A DNA stretch of 33,173 nt from Methylocystis sp. H62 (GTDB lineage Bacteria > Pseudomonadota > Alphaproteobacteria > Rhizobiales > Beijerinckiaceae), in contig NZ_JADNQZ010000036.1 in the NCBI RefSeq assembly GCF_015709515.1, positions 1 to 33,173 on the forward strand, read 5' to 3'. Below the pieces are notes generated by a model that worked only from the letters and a program-made list of their open reading frames with translations, did no database searches and had not been told where the DNA came from. Numbering within the stretch: position 1 is the stretch's first letter; the number at the start of each line of letters is the position of its first letter. This document shows positions 15,409-24,424 of this stretch, in pieces. Position numbers and translations under genes: made by a program.

Positions 15409-16674
15409 ATGGCGCGGCCAAGGAACAAGCTGACGGCGCGTCAGGCTGCAGCCATTACGTCGCCGGGCCGGCATTCGGATGGCGGTTCGCTCTATTTGGT
15501 CATTGACGGCGATGGCGCGGCGATGCGCCGTCGCTGGCTCTACCTCTTTAATTGGCGTGGGAAGCGACGTGAAATGGGGCTCGGCGGCTTTCCCGCCGTC
15601 TCCTTGGCCAACGCCCGCAAGGGTCGTGATGAAGCCGAACGCCTTGTTCGCGAAGGCCGCGACCCGATCGCCGCCCGCGAGGAATCCCGGCGGGCAAGGT
15701 CCCGTAAGCCGACTTTCGGGGAGGTTGCCGACGCCCTGATCGAAGCGAAGGGTACCGAGTGGCGAAACGACAAGCATCGCGGTCAATGGGTGGCAACCCT
15801 CACCAAAGACGCTGCACCTTTGCGCTCCCGCCCGATCGATGAGATCGATACTGCTGCGGTCCTCGAAGTGCTAAAGCCGCTTTGGACCAAAAAGCCGGAA
15901 ACTGCTTCCCGCCTCCGGGGTCGAATCGAAGCGGTTCTCGACGCAGCCAAAGCGCAGGGCCATCGCTTGGGCGAAAATCCCGCAGCATGGCGAGGTCATC
16001 TTTCGCACCTGCTTCCAAAGCGCCAGAAGCTCACGCGTGGTCATCACGCCGCCATGGCTTACTCCGAGGTGCCAGCCTTCCTTGCGAAATTGCGAGAGCA
16101 TCAATCGGAGTCGATTGCAGCGATGGCGTTGGAGTTCGCCATCCTCACGGCGACGCGCTCCGGCGAAATCTACGGGGCGCGATGGACCGAATTGGATATG
16201 GAAACGAAAGTCTGGATTGTGCCCGCTTCTCGGATGAAAGCCGCCCGCGAACATCGAGTTCCGCTATCGGACCAGGCGCTGACGATCCTCAAGAAGCTGG
16301 CCGACGCTCGGGCGGGAGAGCTCGTTTTCCAAAGCCCCCGTGGGGGGAGCTTGAGTCACGTCGCAATGGCGAAGGTCATGCGCCGCTTGGGCATAGGTGG
16401 CCCGACAGTTCACGGGTTCCGAAGCGCCTTTCGTGATTGGGCTGGGAACGAAACGCATTTCCCACGCGAGATCGCCGAGGCGGCGTTGGCGCATGTGGTC
16501 GGCGACCAGGCGGAGCAAGCGTATCGGCGTGGTGATGCGCTTGAGAAGAGACGGGCGCTCATGGAGGCCTGGGCCAGCTATTGCGCAAAGAAGGCTGGTG
16601 CCGAGTTACGCCATTACGCAAAGCAAGCCAATCCGCTTGAGGGAGCGTCTACGAAGAGTGCTCCACAGCTTTGA
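15409..16674 (+). CDS. P4-type tyrosine recombinase (integrase)
   Basis: The 421-aa integrase has the N-terminal DUF4102-type arm-binding domain (KLTARQAAAITSPGRHSDGG, LYLFNWRGKRREMGLGGFP), a core-binding domain and a C-terminal catalytic domain. The catalytic set is complete: Arg250 in TATRSGE, His335 and Arg338 in HGFRSAF, His361 in AEAALAHVVGD and the nucleophile Tyr372 in QAYRRGD. ATG at 15409 is chosen because GGGAG precedes it and the family start MARPRNKLT follows; an earlier ATG at 15316 would translate the repeat region. It appears intact. It would insert its element at the tRNA-Pro 3' end, whose remnant lies just upstream. Confidence 0.93.
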   Translation: MARPRNKLTARQAAAITSPGRHSDGGSLYLVIDGDGAAMRRRWLYLFNWRGKRREMGLGGFPAVSLANARKGRDEAERLVREGRDPIAAREESRRARSRKPTFGEVADALIEAKGTEWRNDKHRGQWVATLTKDAAPLRSRPIDEIDTAAVLEVLKPLWTKKPETASRLRGRIEAVLDAAKAQGHRLGENPAAWRGHLSHLLPKRQKLTRGHHAAMAYSEVPAFLAKLREHQSESIAAMALEFAILTATRSGEIYGARWTELDMETKVWIVPASRMKAAREHRVPLSDQALTILKKLADARAGELVFQSPRGGSLSHVAMAKVMRRLGIGGPTVHGFRSAFRDWAGNETHFPREIAEAALAHVVGDQAEQAYRRGDALEKRRALMEAWASYCAKKAGAELRHYAKQANPLEGASTKSAPQL

Positions 16675-16876
16675 CGCGATAGCCGGAGGGGTTAGCAATC
16701 CAGCGATCGACGGCGGACTCATGCCAGCCCGCGCCATTGATGCTGATCGGCACCTGGCGCGGGAATGTGCCTTCGGCGATCTTGCGATAGAGCGTCGAGC
16801 GAGACAGGCCAGTGCGAGCCAGCACGGTCTTTATACGGATGATCCTTTCAGCGTCGGCCAAGGGACGTTTTTCCAT
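16649..16876 (-). CDS. AlpA-family transcriptional regulator (excisionase-like)
   Basis: The 75-aa protein carries a MerR-like winged helix: RIIRIKTVLARTGLSRSTLYRKIAEGTFPRQVPI, then GWHESAVDRWIANPSG. This is the AlpA/Prophage CP4-57 regulator family, which controls or assists excision of P4-type elements. It converges on the integrase and overlaps its 3' end by 26 bases. The start at 16876 has no good ribosome site; an in-frame upstream Met at 16936 is possible but adds residues unlike the family. Confidence 0.85.
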   Translation of the reverse strand: MEKRPLADAERIIRIKTVLARTGLSRSTLYRKIAEGTFPRQVPISINGAGWHESAVDRWIANPSGYRVKAVEHSS

Positions 16877-17135
16877 TCTTTGGTGGTTGATGAAGCCCCC
16901 TGAAAGCAGAATTGGTGACGTGCATTTCGCGTGCAAGAGCGATCTGGCCGGCGTAGGGCGAGAGCGGATTTAGGGCGGCGAAAACAGACGAACGGTGGCA
17001 ACCGGAAACAATTTGCAGCGTTCGAAAACGGAAGATGGCGTGCGGGCGCCGGGGCGCGAGCCATCGCGCGATGATCTGGATGAGAAGACCTTTCGTAGAT
17101 CGGCGCGTCGCATTTCTTTCCTTCCTCTCTATGCT

Positions 17136-17440
17136 TCATCGAGGTAGCGGATAGAGGGTGAATGCCCCCGCTTCGCTTACCTCGAGGACATGATTGACAA
17201 TCACGTCCGGGGGTTCGCCGAACTAAGCCAGATGCGCGATGGCGTATCAATAGGCAGAGCGAAGGATCGCAGCCAATGCTGGTGAGAATGATAAGGTCGG
17301 GACGCAGGTCCTCTCGTGCAACCAGTTTGCGGAAATCGACCGCGTTGTCCGTGACATCACCCGATCCTCTATCAGGCAACCCGCGGGAGCGAGTTGATCG
17401 GGCTCGCGAACCGGCCCGTGTTGCGAATGCGTGGCGTCAT
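17136..17440 (-). pseudogene. broken DUF5615 PIN-like toxin gene
   Basis: Two reverse-strand frames together resemble a DUF5615-type PIN-like nuclease. One frame reads VTDNAVDFRKLVAREDLRPD then LIILTSIG at about 17350-17275. The other reads GEPPDVIVNHVLEVSEAGAF then TLYPLPR and a stop at 17136. Between them an in-frame stop and a frame change break the gene, and the N-terminal part is also scrambled. The expected start overlaps the stop of the upstream antitoxin frame (ATGA at 17440-17437), as in intact pairs. The family assignment is from remembered sequence style, so moderate. Confidence 0.5.
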
Positions 17441-17667
17441 GGTCGCTCGTGGGTGCGCGCGTAGAGCGCGGCGGTCTACACCGCGTCACGCGTCAGGCGC
17501 CGATTGTCCCCCAAAATGTGGTCGACGCTGTCTCCGCCATCGGGCCGGCCCGGCACGGAATAGACCGTCGTGCGTGTGCCGGGCAGGACGGGCGCTCCGC
17601 CCATAACGTCAGCGTTCGATCGCAACGGCGGAAAACGCGACTGCGCCTTTGGCGGATGGCGTTGCAT
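17437..17667 (-). pseudogene. DUF433 antitoxin gene with in-frame stop
   Basis: The reverse-strand frame contains the DUF433 core NADVMGGAPVLPGTRTTVYS, then PDGGDSVDHILGDNRRLTRDAV. It then meets TAG at 17478-17476, after which the same frame continues TAALYARTHERP to a TGA at 17437. A sense codon (probably GAG) changed to TAG would explain this. DUF433 proteins are antitoxins paired with DUF5615 toxins, and the broken toxin frame follows directly. The exact start is uncertain; 17667 is the first Met of the frame. Confidence 0.6.
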
Positions 17668-17835
17668 GAAAACAGGCGATCGGGGGGCGGTGACTCGCGT
17701 TCGTCCGGCGTGGTTGCCAAAAGCGCAGAGCGCGCCTAATCGTGAATTCCCAACAAAATCGTCTTATGGAGTGGCGGCCATGAACGTTTTGACCCGCGGG
17801 CGCGCAGGGACGCATCTGTTGTTTGGAGCGCCCGC

Positions 17836-18192
17836 ATGCTGAAAACCGTAGAATCAACACAAACCATTACGCGACAAGACCTGCGCGCGACCGTCTATGA
17901 CTGCTGTCCGCAGCTCTCGCGCGCCGAGGCGCGCGAGATTTTTGATGCGACATTCGGTGAGCTCTCTGCCGCGATTTTGCGTGGAGAATCCGTCAAACTG
18001 GCGGGCTTCGGTACGTTCAGCATCCGCGAAAAACGTCAGCGCATGGGGCGCAATCCCAAGACTGGCGTCGAGGCGGTGATCCGCGCGCGAAAGGTTCTGA
18101 CCTTTCATCCTTCCCGGGCACTTGTGGCTCGGATGAACGGATGGGTGGAAAGGGATCGAGAAATTGCCCAGTGCTTGGACGGCTCGCCTTGA
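17836..18192 (+). CDS. IHF/HU-family DNA-bending protein (IhfA-like paralogue)
   Basis: The 118-aa protein is a histone-like DNA-bending protein: ITRQDLRATVYDCCPQLSRA dimerisation helices, the family signature GFGTFSIREKRQRMGRNPKTG at about residues 56-76 with the arm that inserts into the minor groove, and AVIRARKVLTFHPSRALVARMN at the end. It has about 10 extra N-terminal residues and a longer C-terminal tail than housekeeping IhfA, so it is likely a paralogue. GGAG lies 7 bases before the ATG. Its place beside an integrase suggests element-linked use, since IHF assists tyrosine recombinases; this is inference. Confidence 0.88.
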   Translation: MLKTVESTQTITRQDLRATVYDCCPQLSRAEAREIFDATFGELSAAILRGESVKLAGFGTFSIREKRQRMGRNPKTGVEAVIRARKVLTFHPSRALVARMNGWVERDREIAQCLDGSP

Positions 18193-18205
18193 CGGGATAC
18201 CCAGG

Positions 18206-18234
18206 CGGCGCGGCGCAATGTTAGCGTCGCGCCG
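18206..18234 (+). terminator. hairpin after the IHF-like gene
   Basis: An 11-bp GC stem (18206-18216 with 18224-18234, one G-T pair) with a 7-base loop lies 13 bases after the stop codon. There is no T-run, so it may be a terminator or simply a mRNA 3' hairpin. Confidence 0.4.
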
Positions 18235-18362
18235 GGGCGGGCCGAAATTGACCTAATCGCATAAAGCTTGATGCTCTGGACGATCGTGCTTCTGACCGCG
18301 CTCCGAGCTCGCTGATGACTTACCACGGTGGCGAACAAGCGGTCGTGTGGCGACGAAGGCAC

Positions 18363-19886
18363 TCACGGCCACGGACCCTTTTCGGCTTCGTAGACTGCAT
18401 TCGCCTGCGCCACTTCCATGTCGCGGGTTGTTGGCGACCACCCGCCGCCGAGCGCCTGATAGAGGCTGGTCGCCGCCCGGAAGCGCGCCAGACGCGCCTG
18501 CGCGAGGCGATCCTGGCTCTGGAAGAGTGAGGTCTGTGTTATGGCGAGCGTGACGGTGTCGATGGTCCCCTCGCGCAGCCGCGCCAACGCTGTTGCGTAG
18601 GCGCGGAGCCAGGCCGTGACTGATTCGGTCTGCAGCTTTACCTGACGATCCGTCTCGCGCGCGGCGACGAGCGCGTTCTCGACATCCGTCAAAGCGGAGA
18701 GAATCTGCTTGCGGTAAAGGGTCGCGAGTTCCTCATATCTACCTTTCTGCAACTCATATTGTCCCTGCAAGGCGTAGCCGTCGAAGAGGGGTTGCGCCAG
18801 TCCGGACCCGAGTTGCCAGGCGACGGCCTCGGGCCGCAGCAGGTTTTTCAGAAGCGCGCTTTGTATGCCATAGAGGCCCGTGAGGGTGATCGACGGGAAA
18901 AACGCGGCGCGCGCGCGAAGCACGGAAAATTCCTGCGAGGCGAGCCTTGCTTCCGCCAGCGCAATATCCGGACGGCGCAGCAACACTTCCGACGGCAAGC
19001 CGGGCGCGACAGCCGGAACAGCGAGCTTCGCCAGCGATCCGTCCTTGAGCAGCAAGTTCTCGGGGGCGTGGCCGAGCAGCGCCGCAAGGAGGTTTTCCGT
19101 TTGCTGCAAATTTTGCTCGAGCGCCGGAATCGAGGCGCGTTGATCCGCGAGGATCGCCTGCTGCTGCGCGACGTCCATCCCCGTCGCCGTGCCGACGTCG
19201 AACCGCAGCTTGATGGTCTCGAACACCTCGGTTGCGATCCGGACGTTGTCGCGAGCGATGCGGAGACGGTCGCGCGCCGCCAGCGCCTGAAAATAGGCGT
19301 TCAGCACTGCGGCGACCGTCGCGATTTCGACAACGTCGCGGTCGAAGCGGCTGGCGTTGGCGAGAAGCCGCGCGGCGCTGGAGGCGTCCTGATTCTTGCT
19401 CCAGAAGTCGATCTCATAGCTTGCGGTCAAGCCAAGCTGAAAGAAGCCGAAGGTCACCGCCTGGAAATCGGATGTGGCGAGCGTATCGGAGCTTGCCGGC
19501 GTCAGTCCGGTCGCGCCGGATGTGGGGACCAGGACCGTTCCAGGGGTTCGGTTCGTCTGGGCGATGTTATTTACCGATAAAGATGGCCACAGCGCCGCGC
19601 TCGACAGCCGCGCCTGCGCATCCGCTTGCGTTATGCGCGCGACCGCGGCGCCGATGTCGAGGTTCTGATCGAGCGCCTGGTCGACGAATCCGGTCAGTTC
19701 CCTTGATCGGAAGAGCGCCGCGAAGTCGCGCGCAGCGCGCAGCGGCGGCGCCGAACGTGGCCTCGCCGCGCGGAATCGCTCCGGCGGCGGGGCGCCAAGA
19801 TCGGGCTTTTCCCATTCGAGATTGCAGCCGCTTCCGGCGAACGCCGAAAGCGTCGCGGCTACGAGCATGCGAAGCCGCAATCTCAT
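18363..19886 (-). CDS. NodT-type outer-membrane efflux lipoprotein (TolC family)
   Basis: The 507-aa protein is the outer-membrane channel of the exporter. A lipobox ends at Cys21 (SAFAGSGC), so it is lipid-anchored. Two OEP repeats follow, with long coiled-coil helices and the typical segments LTGFVDQALDQNLDIGAAVARI, ASYEIDFWSKN and LRRPDIALAEARL. It is the last gene of the exporter run, 3 bases after the second permease gene. The order adaptor, ATPase, permease, permease, outer-membrane factor matches a complete MacAB-TolC-type system. Confidence 0.92.
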   Translation of the reverse strand: MRLRLRMLVAATLSAFAGSGCNLEWEKPDLGAPPPERFRAARPRSAPPLRAARDFAALFRSRELTGFVDQALDQNLDIGAAVARITQADAQARLSSAALWPSLSVNNIAQTNRTPGTVLVPTSGATGLTPASSDTLATSDFQAVTFGFFQLGLTASYEIDFWSKNQDASSAARLLANASRFDRDVVEIATVAAVLNAYFQALAARDRLRIARDNVRIATEVFETIKLRFDVGTATGMDVAQQQAILADQRASIPALEQNLQQTENLLAALLGHAPENLLLKDGSLAKLAVPAVAPGLPSEVLLRRPDIALAEARLASQEFSVLRARAAFFPSITLTGLYGIQSALLKNLLRPEAVAWQLGSGLAQPLFDGYALQGQYELQKGRYEELATLYRKQILSALTDVENALVAARETDRQVKLQTESVTAWLRAYATALARLREGTIDTVTLAITQTSLFQSQDRLAQARLARFRAATSLYQALGGGWSPTTRDMEVAQANAVYEAEKGPWP

Positions 19887-19889
19887 AGT

Positions 19890-21110
19890 CTACTCCCACC
19901 TCAGCGCGTCGATCGGATTCAATCCCGCCGCGCGACGCGCCGGGAGATAGCCGAAGAGCACGCCGACGCCGACCGAGACCAGCAAGGCCGCCGCGACGCT
20001 CACCGGCGGGACAATGAGCGGCCAGTCGACCAGGAACGCGACGAGCGCGCTTCCCACGAGGCCGATAGTAAGACCGATGATCCCTGCGAGGACGCATAGC
20101 GTGACGGCTTCGGCGAGAAACTGCAGGAGGATATCGCGCTTGCGCGCGCCGATCGCCATGCGCAGCCCGATTTCCTGCGTGCGCTCGGTGACGGATACGA
20201 GCATGATGTTCATGATCCCGACGCCGCCGACGAAGAGCGAAATCGCGGCGGTCGCCGAGAGAAGCCAGGTAAGGGAGGTTTGCGTCGTGTTCAGCAGCTC
20301 GACAAATCTCGTCGAGTCAAAAACGCTCAGCTTGTCCTCCTGTGCGCCGACGAGATGTTTGCGCTCGCGCAGCAGCGCGAGAACCTCCTCCTTGACTTTC
20401 TCACGGACCGCGCCCGGCTTGACTTTCATGTCAATGGAACTGATTTGTCGAGGGCTCGACATTGCGGCGTTCGGGAGATGCGCGCGCGCCGTCGTGATCG
20501 GGAGGTAAACGTAATTGTCAAGATTTTCGCCGCCGACCGATCCGAGCTTCGTCCGCACGCCGATGATGCGAACGGGAACGGCGCCGAGGCGCACCGTCTG
20601 ATCCAGCGGCGACTTGTCCCCGAACAGTTTTTCTTTGACGCTCGCTCCGAGAATGACGACCTTCGCGCCGGCGCGAACATCGGCCTCGTCGAAGAACCGG
20701 CCCTCGGAGAGCTTGACGCCAAAAACCGTCTCATATGACGCCTCGACGGCATAGTATTTGGTGTTCCAGCTCTTATCGCCGGCGACAACGGTCGCGCGGC
20801 CGTTTATCTCTCTCGACAGATGTTGCAGGCCGGGCACGAACTCACGAATCGCATTCGCGTCCTGATCGGTCAGAATAATCGCTGCGCCGCGCCGGAGCGC
20901 GTTTTCCACGTTGACCGTAAACACGAAGAGCACATCCGTGCCGACATTGGCGATCTGCCGCTCGACAAGCTTGTTTGCGCCGGCATTCGCCGCGCTCATG
21001 ACGACGAGGCCGCTGACGCCGATGATGACGCCGATCGCCGTCAGCGCGCTGCGCAGCAGATTCGAGCGAAGCGCCGTGGCCGCCTCCCGCAAGAGCGCGC
21101 GGGGGGTCAT
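19890..21110 (-). CDS. MacB-type ABC permease, second tandem copy
   Basis: The 406-aa permease has one N-terminal helix (LTAIGVIIGVSGLVVMSAAN, about residues 24-43), a large MacB periplasmic domain and three C-terminal FtsX helices, with NIMLVSVTERTQEIGLRMAIGARKRDI between the second and later helices. Unlike E. coli MacB there is no fused ATPase domain. It is closely similar along its full length to the copy at 21177-22397, so it arose by tandem duplication. AAGGAG precedes the ATG. The two copies could form a heterodimer or alternative homodimers. Confidence 0.92.
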   Translation of the reverse strand: MTPRALLREAATALRSNLLRSALTAIGVIIGVSGLVVMSAANAGANKLVERQIANVGTDVLFVFTVNVENALRRGAAIILTDQDANAIREFVPGLQHLSREINGRATVVAGDKSWNTKYYAVEASYETVFGVKLSEGRFFDEADVRAGAKVVILGASVKEKLFGDKSPLDQTVRLGAVPVRIIGVRTKLGSVGGENLDNYVYLPITTARAHLPNAAMSSPRQISSIDMKVKPGAVREKVKEEVLALLRERKHLVGAQEDKLSVFDSTRFVELLNTTQTSLTWLLSATAAISLFVGGVGIMNIMLVSVTERTQEIGLRMAIGARKRDILLQFLAEAVTLCVLAGIIGLTIGLVGSALVAFLVDWPLIVPPVSVAAALLVSVGVGVLFGYLPARRAAGLNPIDALRWE

Positions 21111-21176
21111 GCCGCCGGCTCCTTCGTGAGCGCGCCCCGCCGTCGCTGCTTGCCGCCGCCAGAAAATCGCAAGGCG

Positions 21177-22397
21177 CTATTTCCTTCTCAATGCGTCGAT
21201 CGGATTCATTCCCGCCGCGCGACGCGCGGGAAGGTAGCCGAAGATGACGCCGACGCCGACGGAGATTAGGGTGGCCGTCGCGACGCCCGACGGCGGGATG
21301 ATGAGCGGCCACTCCATGAGCCTCGACACGACAACGCTTCCCGCGAGCCCGATCACGAGTCCGATCAGTCCCGCAAGGACGCAGAGCGTGACGGCTTCCA
21401 CGAGAAACTGCATGAGGATGTCGCGACGGCGCGCGCCGACCGCCATGCGAAGTCCGATTTCCCGCGTGCGCTCGGTGACCGAGACCAGCATGATATTCAT
21501 GATCCCGACCCCGCCGACGAGAAGCAGGATCGCCGCCGTCGCCAGGAGAAGCCCGTTCAAAGTGGACTGCGTGGCATTCAGTATCTGGATCATTTGCGTG
21601 AGATCGGTCACATCGAGTTTGTCCTCCTGCGCGCCGACGAGATGTTTTCGCTCGCGCAGCAGCGCGAGAACGTCCTGTTTGACAACCTCGCGGTCGGCGC
21701 CGGGAGCAACTTTCATGTCGATCAGGCTGAGTTGCCGCGCGCTCGACATTTCCGCGTTGGGGATATGCGCGCGCGCCGTCGTGATCGGAAGAATGATGAA
21801 ATTATCCTCATCGATCCCGCCGAACGAGCCGCGCTTCTTCCGTACACCGATGACGCGAACGGAAACAGCGCCGACTCGGACAGTCTGATCGAGCGGAGAC
21901 TCTGCGCCAAAGAGCTTTCTCGCAACCGTCGCGCCAAGAACGATAACCTTCGCGCCCGACCGCACTTCAGCCTCGTCAAAAAACCGTCCCTCGGAAAGCT
22001 TGACGCCAAAAACCTTCTCGTAAGACGCGTCGACGCCCCAATATTGCGTGATCCAACTCGTATTGCCGGCGACGACAGTTATATTGCTGTAAATCTCCCG
22101 ATTGAGATACTGAACGTTCGACACAAGCTCCTTGACCGCGACCGCGTCCTGGTCGGTCAAAATGACCGCCGCGCCGCGCCGGAGCGCGTTCTCCGCCTTG
22201 GCTGCGGCAACGATCAGCACATCCGTGCCCTGATCGGCGATCTTGCTTTCGACGAGCTTGTTCGCGCCCGAATTCGCCGCGCTCATCACGACGAGGCTGC
22301 CGACGCCGATGATGACGCCGATCGCCGTCAAGACGCTGCGCAGCAGGTTCAGTCGAAGCGCGTTGACCGCCTCGCGCAGGAGCGTGCGAAGCGTCAT
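21177..22397 (-). CDS. MacB-type ABC permease, first tandem copy
   Basis: The 406-aa permease has the same layout as its neighbour: an N-terminal helix (LTAIGVIIGVGSLVVMSAAN), a periplasmic MacB domain, then FtsX helices with NIMLVSVTERTREIGLRMAVGARRRDI and the end YLPARRAAGMNPIDALRRK. Its start overlaps the ATPase stop by 4 bases (ATGA), so it is translationally coupled to the ATPase. It works in the inner membrane, transmitting ATP-driven movement to the adaptor rather than passing substrate through itself, as known for MacB-like mechanotransmission pumps. Confidence 0.92.
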   Translation of the reverse strand: MTLRTLLREAVNALRLNLLRSVLTAIGVIIGVGSLVVMSAANSGANKLVESKIADQGTDVLIVAAAKAENALRRGAAVILTDQDAVAVKELVSNVQYLNREIYSNITVVAGNTSWITQYWGVDASYEKVFGVKLSEGRFFDEAEVRSGAKVIVLGATVARKLFGAESPLDQTVRVGAVSVRVIGVRKKRGSFGGIDEDNFIILPITTARAHIPNAEMSSARQLSLIDMKVAPGADREVVKQDVLALLRERKHLVGAQEDKLDVTDLTQMIQILNATQSTLNGLLLATAAILLLVGGVGIMNIMLVSVTERTREIGLRMAVGARRRDILMQFLVEAVTLCVLAGLIGLVIGLAGSVVVSRLMEWPLIIPPSGVATATLISVGVGVIFGYLPARRAAGMNPIDALRRK

Positions 22398-23134
22398 GCC
22401 GCCGGCTCCTGCGCGTTTGCGCCGCGCCGCTGGCGGACGTCTTCGACAATCTGACCGTCGCGAAAGCGCAGCAGCCGCTCCGCATATTCAGCGATATCCG
22501 GCTCATGCGTGATGACGACCAGCGTCAGCCCTTCTTCGTTGAGCGACGAAAGAAGCGACATGATCTCATGCGACGTATGGGTGTCGAGCGCGCCGGTCGG
22601 TTCATCCGCGATGACGATTTTCGGGTCGTTCACCAGCGCGCGAGCGATGGCGACGCGCTGCTGCTGGCCGCCGGATAGCTGATTGGGTCGATGGTTCAAT
22701 CTTTCGCCGAGACCGACCTGCTGGAGGCAGTTTCTTGCACATTCGGAGGCGTCAACATCGGTTCGCGCCGAATAGGCCAGCGGCAACATGACGTTCTCCA
22801 GCGCCGTCATCCGCGCCATCAGATTAAATTGCTGGAATACGAAGCCAATTCTATCGTTGCGCAAATGCGCGAGTTCGTCGCTCGTCATCGACGCCACCGC
22901 CTGGCCGTCGATCTTCAGCACGCCGGACGTTGGCGTATCGAGCGCGCCAATCAGATTCGCCATCGTGGATTTGCCTGATCCGGACGCGCCCATGATCGCG
23001 ACGAACTCTCCGCTCGCGACGGAAAAGCTTACCCCGCGGAGCGCTGGCACTTTCTCGTTCCCAAGATCGTAAGTCTTGGTCAAGCCCACGCATTCAATGG
23101 CGGGATGCGGCGCCGCGGGTAAACCGGAGGACAT
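22394..23134 (-). CDS. ABC transporter ATPase (MacB/LolD type)
   Basis: The 246-aa ATPase has Walker A GASGSGKST at residues 49-57, a Q-loop region (GFVFQQFNLM), the signature LSGGQQQRVAIARAL and Walker B IVIADEPTGALD followed by the switch His in VVITHEP. It energises the two adjacent permeases. It starts 3 bases after the adaptor stop and overlaps the first permease by 4 bases. The sequence type fits the LolD/MacB branch. Confidence 0.95.
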   Translation of the reverse strand: MSSGLPAAPHPAIECVGLTKTYDLGNEKVPALRGVSFSVASGEFVAIMGASGSGKSTMANLIGALDTPTSGVLKIDGQAVASMTSDELAHLRNDRIGFVFQQFNLMARMTALENVMLPLAYSARTDVDASECARNCLQQVGLGERLNHRPNQLSGGQQQRVAIARALVNDPKIVIADEPTGALDTHTSHEIMSLLSSLNEEGLTLVVITHEPDIAEYAERLLRFRDGQIVEDVRQRRGANAQEPAA

Positions 23135-23137
23135 CCG

Positions 23138-24352
23138 TCATTTCTCCGGGGTTGCGGCGTCTGTCGCCCGCAGGATCGCGGCGTCGCCGGGCTTCAGATC
23201 ACCGTCGAGAATTTCGGTCGCCGCATCGCCCTTAACGCCCAATCGAACGGATCGCGGCTTGATGGAACCGCTCGCATCAAGAACCCAAACGCGGCTCTGT
23301 CCAGCGCCTAACTTCGTTTCATCGGGAACCGGCGTCGCGGGACGAAACCGAATCGCCTCATTCGGCACATTCAGCACATTCTCGCGCCGCGCCGTGACGA
23401 TCCGAACCGTCGCCGTCATATCCGGGAAAAGCCGCATGTCCGGGTTTTGCGCCCGAACGACGACCGTGTAGGTCACGACGCCGCTCGTCTTTGTCGCCGC
23501 CAGCCGGATCTGCTCGACGACGCCGGAAAAGGTCTCGCCCGGAAAAGTCTCGACGGAAAACGTCACCGGGTCGCCGACATGAACGGCGCCGATGTCCGCC
23601 TCGTCGACCTGCGCCAGGATCTGAATCTGAGACAGGTCTTGCGCGATCTGGAACAACAAGGGCGTTTGAAAATCCGCCGTTACGGTCTGCCCGCGCTGCA
23701 TCCGCCGGTCGATCACAACGCCGTTGATTGGCGATTTGATCAGCGTGCGGTCGAGATTGATCTGTGCTTGATCGCGTTCGGCCTGCCGCAGCGCGACCGT
23801 CGCTTTCGCCGACTCGAGGTCAGCTTGCGCCGCGCCGAGCTCGTGGCGGGTCGCGCCGCTCTCCGTTTGCGCCTGATCGAGCTGCTGGCGCGAGACGCCA
23901 GCCGCCGACGCTAGCGCGCTGTAGCGCCCGACATTGCGATCGAGCAGCCCCAGATGCTTTTGTATTCTCGCCATCGCCGCCTCGCGCCGAGCGACCTCCG
24001 CCTTGGCGATCGCCAGATTTGCCGAAGCGGCCTGCACTTTCGCCTCGAAGGGCGCGCGATCGATGACCGCCAGAAGATCGCCCTGCTTCACGGCGCTGTT
24101 GAAATCGGACTTCATCTCCGTGATCGGTCCGGAGACTTGCGAGCCTACGTCGACCGTCACCAGCGCCTTGACCGCGCCGGAAGCCGTGACGCTCCGCTCG
24201 ACGATGCCGAGGCCGAGGGCGCGCGTGTGAAACAGACGCTCAGCGTTCGCGCCGCCGCTGAAATGCCGCCAGACGAGGATCGCCGTGACCAACCCAGCAA
24301 AAGCAAGCGCGGCCAATCCCACATAGTTCCGCTGCCTTTCACTGACTCTCAT
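23138..24352 (-). CDS. MacA-like periplasmic adaptor (HlyD family)
   Basis: The 404-aa adaptor has one N-terminal membrane anchor (YVGLAALAFAGLVTAILVW, about residues 10-28), then barrel-sandwich half (SGAVKALVTVDVGSQVSGPI), a coiled-coil hairpin of about 110 residues rich in Ala and Gln (ASANLAIAKAEVARREAAM), the second half (RTLIKSPINGVVIDRRMQRGQTV) and beta-barrel domains. It links the inner-membrane pump to the NodT-type channel. Its ATG overlaps the TGA of the small upstream gene's second frame (ATGA at 24352-24349), implying coupling. Confidence 0.93.
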   Translation of the reverse strand: MRVSERQRNYVGLAALAFAGLVTAILVWRHFSGGANAERLFHTRALGLGIVERSVTASGAVKALVTVDVGSQVSGPITEMKSDFNSAVKQGDLLAVIDRAPFEAKVQAASANLAIAKAEVARREAAMARIQKHLGLLDRNVGRYSALASAAGVSRQQLDQAQTESGATRHELGAAQADLESAKATVALRQAERDQAQINLDRTLIKSPINGVVIDRRMQRGQTVTADFQTPLLFQIAQDLSQIQILAQVDEADIGAVHVGDPVTFSVETFPGETFSGVVEQIRLAATKTSGVVTYTVVVRAQNPDMRLFPDMTATVRIVTARRENVLNVPNEAIRFRPATPVPDETKLGAGQSRVWVLDASGSIKPRSVRLGVKGDAATEILDGDLKPGDAAILRATDAATPEK

Positions 24353-24424
24353 GGGCCTGCGATCCGATGAATACGAAAAGGCGACAATCCGCTCGTGTAA
24401 GTCTCGCGCCAGAGCGCTGCCGCG

